64,000 nucleotides of DNA from NCBI GenBank assembly GCA_036398095.1, contig DASWHR010000010.1, positions 11,452 through 75,451 on the forward strand. Reading direction: 5' to 3'. This document shows, one piece after another, positions 59,015 to 64,000 of this stretch. Both the position numbers and the translations under genes were made by a program. Within the stretch, counting starts at the first letter, position 1. The number at the start of each line of letters is the position of its first letter. Origin of the DNA: DASWHR01 sp036398095. GTDB lineage: Bacteria > Actinomycetota > AC-67. The notes below the pieces were generated by a model. That model ran no database searches, had not been told where the DNA came from, and saw only the letters and a list, made by a program, of their open reading frames with translations.

Positions 59015-60088
59015 TTACTGCTCTCCCTCGGCCGAGGGGGCCGAAGCGGCTTCGAGGGGCTGCGGGGCGACGTCTCCCCCCACCCCAGTCCCCGCTTCGG
59101 GAGCCGATTCCGCTTTGATGTCTACGCGCCAGCCGGTCAGGCGAGCGGCCAGGCGGGCGTTCTGCCCTTCCTTGCCGATCGCGAGCGACAATTGATAGTC
59201 GGGGACGATCACGAGCGCGGTCTTTTCGGCCTCGTCGATCCGGACCTCTTTGACCTTTGCCGGCGAAAGAGCGTTGCCGACGTAGGTCGCCGGATCGTCG
59301 TCCCACGGAATGATGTCGAGCTTCTCACCGCGAAGCTCGCCGACGACGATCCGCACTCGCGCGCCCTTGGGCCCCACGCACGAGCCCACCGGATCCACCG
59401 CCGGGTCGAGTGAGGTGACGGCCAGCTTGGTGCGGTGGCCGGGCTCGCGGGCGATCGCTTTGATCTCGACAATGCCGTCGGCGATCTCGGGGACCTCCAA
59501 CTCGAACAATCGCTTGACCAAGCCGGGGTGGGTACGGCTGAGGTAGATGCTCGGCCCCTTCGCGCTGCGCCGAACTTCGACGATGTAGGCCTTGACCCGC
59601 TCGCCGTGATCGTAGGACTCGCCGGGGACCTGCTCCGCCTGCGGCAGGAGCGCCTCGATGCCCCGTCCGAGATCGACCAGCGTGAAGCGGGAATCCGACT
59701 GCTGCACGATGCCCGAGACGATGTCGCCCGCGCGGCCGGCGTATTCGCCGAAGGTCATATCGCGCTCGGCTTCGCGGATCTTTTGCAAGATCACCTGCTT
59801 GGCCGTCTGCGCCTCGATCCGTCCGAAGTTTCCTGGCGTGATCTGCACCTCGTTGACGAAGTTCCCGTCAAAGTCGCGTTGCGGCGTGCCTTCCTCGTCG
59901 ACATCGTGCTGGAAGACCGTGATCTCCCCGTTCTCGGGATGGACTTCGACGCGCGAGCCTTTGTCTTCGGTCATCGAACGCTTATACGCGGCGGCGAGCG
60001 CCTGCTCGAGCCCTTGCAGGAGCGACTCGAAGGGAATGCCCTTCTCCCGTTCGAGGTTTCTCAGCGCTTCGATGAACTCGTAGTTCAT
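59015..60088 (-). CDS. nusA: Transcription termination/antitermination factor NusA
   Basis: A 357-residue NusA. N-terminal RNA polymerase-binding domain (LERERKGIPFESLLQGLEQALAAAYKR-like start), S1 domain (GDIVSGIVQQ), and two KH domains (VGSCVGPKGARVRIVVGELRGE; LAIGKEGQNARLAARLTGW). The acidic repeats of proteobacterial NusA are absent, as in actinobacteria. It binds paused polymerase and nascent RNA. It is preceded by rimP and may act on the terminator-like hairpin in its own operon leader. Confidence 0.96.
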   Translation of the reverse strand: MNYEFIEALRNLEREKGIPFESLLQGLEQALAAAYKRSMTEDKGSRVEVHPENGEITVFQHDVDEEGTPQRDFDGNFVNEVQITPGNFGRIEAQTAKQVILQKIREAERDMTFGEYAGRAGDIVSGIVQQSDSRFTLVDLGRGIEALLPQAEQVPGESYDHGERVKAYIVEVRRSAKGPSIYLSRTHPGLVKRLFELEVPEIADGIVEIKAIAREPGHRTKLAVTSLDPAVDPVGSCVGPKGARVRIVVGELRGEKLDIIPWDDDPATYVGNALSPAKVKEVRIDEAEKTALVIVPDYQLSLAIGKEGQNARLAARLTGWRVDIKAESAPEAGTGVGGDVAPQPLEAASAPSAEGEQ

Positions 60089-60104
60089 GTCCGTCCGTCT
60101 CCGT

Positions 60105-60545
60105 TCACCACGGCAACACGATCGTTGCCTTCACCACGTCGGCAATCTCGATCCATTCGCCGCCGCCGAGCAAGACGCGGCCCGGCTCGACCGCATCGAT
60201 GATTCCTTCTTTCTGATCGCCGGCCGTCACGATCCGTACGGTCCGCCCGATGTTGCGGCGATAGTCCTGGTCGGTTCGCAGCGGCCGGTCCGCGCCCGGC
60301 GAGGTCACTTCCAGCGTGTATCGGCCGGGAATCGGATCGTCGGCATCCATCAGGCGCGCGAGCTCTTGGCTGACCTTCGCGCACGTCTCCAGGTCGACCC
60401 CGTCTTTCCGGTCCACCGTCAGCCGCACGAGGTATGTCGGACCTCGCTTGACCGCCAACTCGACCAATTCGGCGTCGTGACGATCGAGCACCGGCTCGGC
60501 CAGGGACCGGACGCGCTCCGTGAGCAGCGCTTCCGACTCGGCCAT
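60105..60545 (-). CDS. rimP: Ribosome maturation factor RimP
   Basis: About 146 residues from ATG at 60545, chosen for its GGAGG; the frame extends to 60863 but lacks support there. The two-domain RimP pattern is present (LAEPVLDRHDAELVELAV, VSPGADRPL-like TSPGADRPLRTDQDY). It assists 30S assembly. It heads the rimP-nusA-ylxR-infB cluster, whose leader carries a promoter and an attenuator-like hairpin. Confidence 0.95.
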   Translation of the reverse strand: MAESEALLTERVRSLAEPVLDRHDAELVELAVKRGPTYLVRLTVDRKDGVDLETCAKVSQELARLMDADDPIPGRYTLEVTSPGADRPLRTDQDYRRNIGRTVRIVTAGDQKEGIIDAVEPGRVLLGGGEWIEIADVVKATIVLPW

Positions 60546-60562
60546 ATGGGAACCTCCGGCAA

Positions 60563-60587
60563 ACAAAAAGTGGGCCGATGCCCACTT
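60563..60587 (-). terminator. Attenuator-like terminator in the rimP-nusA leader
   Basis: On the minus strand an 8-bp stem (60587-60580 with 60575-60568, ATCG loop) is followed by TTTTTGTTTG. It ends 18 bases before the rimP start and lies downstream of the TATAAT at 60615-60620. It could end proS transcripts and also attenuate those starting at that promoter. Confidence 0.65.
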
Positions 60588-60614
60588 CGCGACGACGCCT
60601 ATCTTCGAATTCGA

Positions 60615-60620
60615 ATTATA
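60615..60620 (-). promoter_or_regulatory. Consensus -10 box of the rimP-nusA-infB operon
   Basis: Perfect minus-strand TATAAT. No good -35 at standard distance; instead three 12-bp direct repeats lie upstream (60641-60676), which suggests activation or alternative recognition. The start site would be near 60608. Confidence 0.55.
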
Positions 60621-60640
60621 CACGCGGACCCGTGTCCAGG

Positions 60641-60676
60641 ATTGGACGGGGAATTGGACGGGGAATCGGACCGGGT
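60641..60676. repeat. Three 12-bp tandem repeats upstream of the rimP promoter
   Basis: ATTGGACGGGGA occurs twice exactly (60641-60652, 60653-60664) and a third time with changes (60665-60676). They occupy about -30 to -65 relative to the -10 box and end 34 bases from the proS stop codon. Confidence 0.65.
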
Positions 60677-60709
60677 CCTCCAGAGATGGACAAACCGCAC
60701 GTTTCGGGC

Positions 60710-62140
60710 TCAGTACGCCTGAGCCCAGGCGGCCTCGTCGGCGGCCGGCTTGCCGCAGACCAGGCATGCTCCCTGGGCCGGCTGCGGATCGAGCGGCAGG
60801 TAGCGGATCGTGGCCTTCAGATCGGCCTTGACCTTCTGCTCGCATGCCTCGTCGCCGCACCACCCGGCGAGCATGAACCCGCCGGGATCGGCGAGCAGCG
60901 AGGCCATCTCGGCATAGTCCTTGGGGCGGAACGTGTGCTGGTCCCGGAACGCCTCGGCTTGGGCGTAGAGCGAGGCCTGGATCTCATCGAGCAGCGGCGG
61001 GATCGACGCCGCAAGCCCGTCCACCGGCCGGGGGCCTTTCTCGCCGGTGTCGCGCCGCGCCAGCGTGACCTGACCGCCGTCCAGGTCGCGGGGACCGATC
61101 TCCAGGCGCACCGGGACGCCTTTGAGTTCCCACTCGTTGAACTTGTAGCCGGGGCGATACTCGTCCCGCGCGTCCACCTTGACGCGCACTCCCCCGTCGG
61201 CCAGCTCGGCCTTGAGCCGGTCGGCGGCCTCCATGACTCGCGAGCGTTCGTCGTCGCTCTTGTAGATCGGAACGATCACCACCTGAACGGGCGCGATGAG
61301 CGGCGGCAGGCGAAGTCCCTTGTCGTCGCCGTGCGTCATGATCACGCCCCCGACCAGCCGGGTGGACGCGCCCCACGACGTCGCGTAGGCGTATTCGAGT
61401 TCGCCGGCGCGGTTCTGGAACTGGACGTTGTAGGCCTTGGCGAAGTTCTGCCCCAGGTAATGGCTCGTGCCGGCCTGGAGCGCCTTGCGGTCGCGCATGA
61501 GCGCTTCCATCGTCATCGTGTCCACCGCGCCGGCGAAGCGTTCCGATGCCGACTTGTGGCCGGGTACGACGGGAATCCCCAGCACGCTGCGCGCGGCGTC
61601 GACGTAGACCTCGTCGAGAATGCGGCGTTGCTCGGCGATCGCCTCGTCGGCCGATTCGTGGGCCGTGTGGCCTTCCTGCCACAGGAACTCGGTCGTGCGA
61701 AGGAACAGGCGCGGCCGCTTTTCCCAGCGCACGACGTTGCACCACTGGTTATAGAGCAGCGGCAGGTCGCGGTACGACTGGACCCAACGCGCGTAGGTGT
61801 CCCAGATGATCGTCTCGGACGTGGGACGCACGACGAACGGCTCTTCGAGCTTCTCGCCGCCGGCATGGGTGATCACCGCCACTTCGGGCGCGAACCCTTC
61901 GACGTGCTCGGCTTCGCGCTCAAGCAGCTTGTAAGGGATGAACAGCGGGAAGTAGAGGTTCTCGTGGCCGGTCGCTTTGATGCGGTCGTCGAACGCGCGT
62001 TGGATCGCTTCCCAGATGGCGAAGCCGTAGGGCTTGATGACCATCGTGCCACGCACGAGCGAGTTCTCGGCCAGGTCTGCGCCCTTCACGACCTCCTGAT
62101 ACCAGGCCGGAAAATCGTCGGATTGCTTCGGCAACGCCAT
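60710..62140 (-). CDS. proS: Prolyl-tRNA synthetase, archaeal/eukaryotic-like type
   Basis: A 476-residue class II synthetase. Motif 2 and 3 regions are seen in FVVRPTSETIIW, WCNVVRWEKRPRLFLRTTEFLWQEGHTAH and the anticodon-binding domain (APVQVVIVPIYK). The C-terminal zinc-type domain is present (GWCGDEACEQKVK ... CLVCGKPA, ending AQAY). There is no editing insertion, as expected for this ProS form. ATG at 62140 has no ribosome site; TATCCT lies ten bases upstream. It precedes the rimP operon. Confidence 0.96.
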   Translation of the reverse strand: MALPKQSDDFPAWYQEVVKGADLAENSLVRGTMVIKPYGFAIWEAIQRAFDDRIKATGHENLYFPLFIPYKLLEREAEHVEGFAPEVAVITHAGGEKLEEPFVVRPTSETIIWDTYARWVQSYRDLPLLYNQWCNVVRWEKRPRLFLRTTEFLWQEGHTAHESADEAIAEQRRILDEVYVDAARSVLGIPVVPGHKSASERFAGAVDTMTMEALMRDRKALQAGTSHYLGQNFAKAYNVQFQNRAGELEYAYATSWGASTRLVGGVIMTHGDDKGLRLPPLIAPVQVVIVPIYKSDDERSRVMEAADRLKAELADGGVRVKVDARDEYRPGYKFNEWELKGVPVRLEIGPRDLDGGQVTLARRDTGEKGPRPVDGLAASIPPLLDEIQASLYAQAEAFRDQHTFRPKDYAEMASLLADPGGFMLAGWCGDEACEQKVKADLKATIRYLPLDPQPAQGACLVCGKPAADEAAWAQAY

Positions 62141-62150
62141 AGTCCGCGGA

Positions 62151-62156
62151 AGGATA
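62151..62156 (-). promoter_or_regulatory. -10 box of proS
   Basis: Minus-strand TATCCT, ten bases before the ATG and without a Shine-Dalgarno between. Confidence 0.35.
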
Positions 62157-62207
62157 CCAGCCGCTCACAGGTCCAGCGCACGCGATTGCTGCGCGTCGGC
62201 GCGCGCG

Positions 62208-62655
62208 CTACCGCGCCTGCAGATCCGAGGGCGAGAGCGAAAACCCCGGCATCTCGGGCAGGGACAACGACTCGCCGCCTTCGAGGATCTCGGGTTTGCC
62301 ATAGCGGGCGCCGCGCAGCCTACAAACCCCGACGCGGTCCGCGCGTCGGGCTGCCCTTGATGTTGGCTCCGGTCACGATCGACGCCCGGTCGCTGCCCAC
62401 AAACACCACGTCCGGCTGGACGATGTCGTGCGTTCCGAGCAGCACGTCGTAGGGAGCGACGAACACTCGGCCTCCGCCGTGGCTGCGGCCGTGGTTAAAG
62501 AGCGCGACGAACACGCGTCCGACCAGCTCTTGATGCCGCGTGTTCGCGGACGGCGTCACCATGACCTCCCCATCGACGATCTCGCGGCGGAGGCCGTCGT
62601 CCGGGAAGGACGCGTAGTCCTGGTAGGTCAACTTGTTGCCGGGCCTTGCCGCCAT
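62208..62655 (-). pseudogene. Decayed Uma2-family (DUF820) nuclease gene with internal deletion
   Basis: The N-terminal part (from 62655) reads as a Uma2 protein: LTYQDYASFPDDGLRREIVDGE, VTPSANTRHQELVGRVFVAL and QPDVVFVGSDRASIV. After ANIKGSP the frame runs into junk and a stop at 62320. In another frame, the sequence from about 62309 to 62208 gives YGKPEILEGGESLSLPEMPGF ending LQAR, a typical Uma2 C-terminus. The middle, which should hold the DLVVEVLSPST block and catalytic residues, is missing. So this is a Uma2 gene broken by an internal deletion of perhaps 60 codons, non-functional as a nuclease. Uma2 genes are often found in multiple mobile-like copies. Confidence 0.75.
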
Positions 62656-62947
62656 GGTCGAGATCCTAGGCCGATGCCGGCTCGCGGTCGAGAGGCGGCA
62701 GATCGCGCAGACTCGGACGTGCTAGTACCACTGCAATAAGCGCGCCATCGATCCGAGCAGACCTCCCGATCGCGAATTTCCATCCGCAATCACTGGCGTC
62801 ATCGGCCCACGAGTTTCAAGATGAGATAGCCCATCCCCGTGGGAGCGAAAGGCAAAGCGAACGCTTCGAGCTACTCTTCGGAGCCTGGTCGCTGATAACG
62901 CTCACTCACACTCGCACGGATCTCGTTGACGACGTGGGTCGCGCTGG

Positions 62948-63250
62948 TCAACCCGGTCTGCGGCGTTCCAGGATGGCGACTAAGGCGAAGAAGACAGCGA
63001 GACCGGTTCCTATGCCCAAGAGAACCGAGACACGTTCCGGGCCCGGATACCCTGGCGGGTCTTGCCCGGGGAAGACGGATATCGGACTGGCCACACATCC
63101 TCCTCCGGTCTTCGCAATGAGCACCGCGACCACGGCTCCAACCATGCAGCCGGCGAACGCAGCAACGAGCAACCCTGCGAGGCCAACCCGCTCGCTGATG
63201 GATCTCAGGGCGGATGTAAGGGACGAAAAACCGCTTCGCCAGTCGCGCAT
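62948..63250 (-). CDS. Small membrane protein of unknown function
   Basis: About 100 residues from ATG at 63250, which overlaps the upstream stop as TGATG. Two hydrophobic helices (GLAGLLVAAFAGCMVGAVVAVLIA and VSVLLGIGTGLAVFFALVAIL) flank a Pro/Gly-rich loop (GCVASPISVFPGQDPPGYPG), and it ends in ERRRPG. No family recognised. An earlier in-frame start at 63280 would lie inside the upstream gene. The 292-base gap after it, to the Uma2 remnant, holds no recognisable feature. Confidence 0.55.
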   Translation of the reverse strand: MRDWRSGFSSLTSALRSISERVGLAGLLVAAFAGCMVGAVVAVLIAKTGGGCVASPISVFPGQDPPGYPGPERVSVLLGIGTGLAVFFALVAILERRRPG

Positions 63251-64000
63251 CACGACAGGCAATTCTGATAGCCCCAGCAATAGCCGACCGGATACTCTGA
63301 CTCCTTGACCCGGTCGGTTTCTTCAGGTGGGCTGACGGAGAAACTGAAACTGACACTGCCTGCTCCTACTCCGACTCCAACTCCGATTGACCATCCGTAC
63401 GGGTGCGTTGTCTTCCGCATCACGTGTCCGAAACTGAAAACGGCGGTGCCTTGGACTGCGTTCCGTACCGTGTGGAAATGCGTGTTCCACATGTAGCCGA
63501 CCGCACGCCAATAGGTGTTCGGGAGCGGGGTCCCGCAGTTCGTACGTTCGGTTCCCCACTGCGCGGTGTGAGCAGTGTTAACACCGTAAGGGTTGATATG
63601 CGGGGACACTGATCCCTTGCCTTCAAGTGCATTATTGCGGAAGACCGGTTCGGGGTCTCCGGCCTCCCAGTTACATTTCTTGTAAACGTCCTCTTCGCGC
63701 CAAGCAAAGTCGAAGATCGGTGCGTCCCCCTCGAGGTATTGCCAACTCCCACCATCATCCCAGGCGTTTCCAACTTCGTTCTTCGGCGCATCATGGGCGC
63801 CGAGTTCCAGAACGATATACCCACCCGCTGCGATCTTGTGATCGTCCGAAGGGCTCGGCGGACTCTCGTAAAACCAGGTTAGCTGCCGACATTCACCCTC
63901 AGGTGCGTTCCAGAGATCCCATCCGTACTTGCTGATGCACTTCCTCACCCGATCCTGCTTAACGGCCACCGTAGCCGTGCAAAAGAACCTCTCGGCGCAG
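63250..64000 (-). CDS. Protein of unknown function, probably exported (5' end cut by window edge)
   Basis: The frame is open to base 64000, so the start may lie outside; GTG at 63969 is only the first visible candidate and has no ribosome site. The 239 or more residues are rich in Trp, Tyr, Gly and Asn with about six cysteines (KCISKYGW, NWEAGDPE, TNCGTPLP, YCWGYQNCLS), typical of secreted proteins, and include GVGVGVGAGSVSFSFSVS near the C-terminus. No family recognised. It is translationally coupled to the small membrane-protein gene. GC is visibly lower than in proS. Confidence 0.55.
   Translation of the reverse strand, partial: CAERFFCTATVAVKQDRVRKCISKYGWDLWNAPEGECRQLTWFYESPPSPSDDHKIAAGGYIVLELGAHDAPKNEVGNAWDDGGSWQYLEGDAPIFDFAWREEDVYKKCNWEAGDPEPVFRNNALEGKGSVSPHINPYGVNTAHTAQWGTERTNCGTPLPNTYWRAVGYMWNTHFHTVRNAVQGTAVFSFGHVMRKTTHPYGWSIGVGVGVGAGSVSFSFSVSPPEETDRVKESEYPVGYCWGYQNCLS

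Noticed and set aside
62656..62947. Possible gene between the Uma2 remnant and the small membrane-protein gene
   Set aside because: Frames here are shadows or lack a start with ribosome site; no recognisable protein or RNA was seen.

Overview
The window looks like one chromosomal contig from a high-GC, probably uncultured Actinomycetota (Actinobacteria). The evidence is an almost unbroken minus-strand run of housekeeping genes in a Gram-positive/actinobacterial order, a LexA box of the CGAAC-N4-GTTCG type in the recA promoter, a DUF6777-type protein, and many operon heads with a -10 box a few bases before ATG and no Shine-Dalgarno (leaderless style). SpoVS, RNase Y and a DapL-type aminotransferase point to a deep branch rather than a streptomycete or mycobacterium. 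This placement is inference; no 16S gene is present.

Read in the direction of transcription (high to low coordinates), the housekeeping run is: proS; rimP-nusA-ylxR-infB-ylxP-rbfA-nrnA-truB-ribF (ribosome maturation and initiation, nanoRNA turnover, pseudouridylation, FAD synthesis); rpsO and pnp; an M16 peptidase, dapB and a tandem ThyX-like protein; dapA-ftsK; a matrixin-like protease and an HTH membrane protein; pgsA-cinA-thpR; recA-recX; rny-spoVS; hpd-hmgA (tyrosine catabolism); a giant DUF11 surface protein; miaB-miaA-dapF-dapL-hflX. dapA, dapB, dapL and dapF together give most of the aminotransferase route to meso-diaminopimelate and lysine.

Accessory DNA breaks this run at several points. 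(1) 1-3649: a beta-propeller lipoprotein cut by the left edge, a lone secreted protein, and a hicBA toxin-antitoxin pair. (2) 29062-35644: a 2012-residue secreted subtilisin-like protease with a strong terminator, and a gap with possible small ORFs. (3) 39847-42291: the 3' end of pnp is present twice, flanking a roughly 1.7-kb insert with two exported proteins. The intact gene appears to have received a foreign 3' end. (4) 44870-53090: an NHL-repeat lipoprotein and two divergent operons of membrane and secreted proteins that share an SH3-like domain, ending in a YidD-like gene. (5) 62208-64000: a decayed Uma2-family gene and a two-gene operon of unknown exported/membrane proteins.

The strongest candidates for something undescribed are the pnp end-swap cassette, the divergent envelope operons, and the double-domain ThyX whose two halves have lost complementary parts of the signature motif. 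No tRNA, rRNA, CRISPR array, transposase or integrase was recognised.
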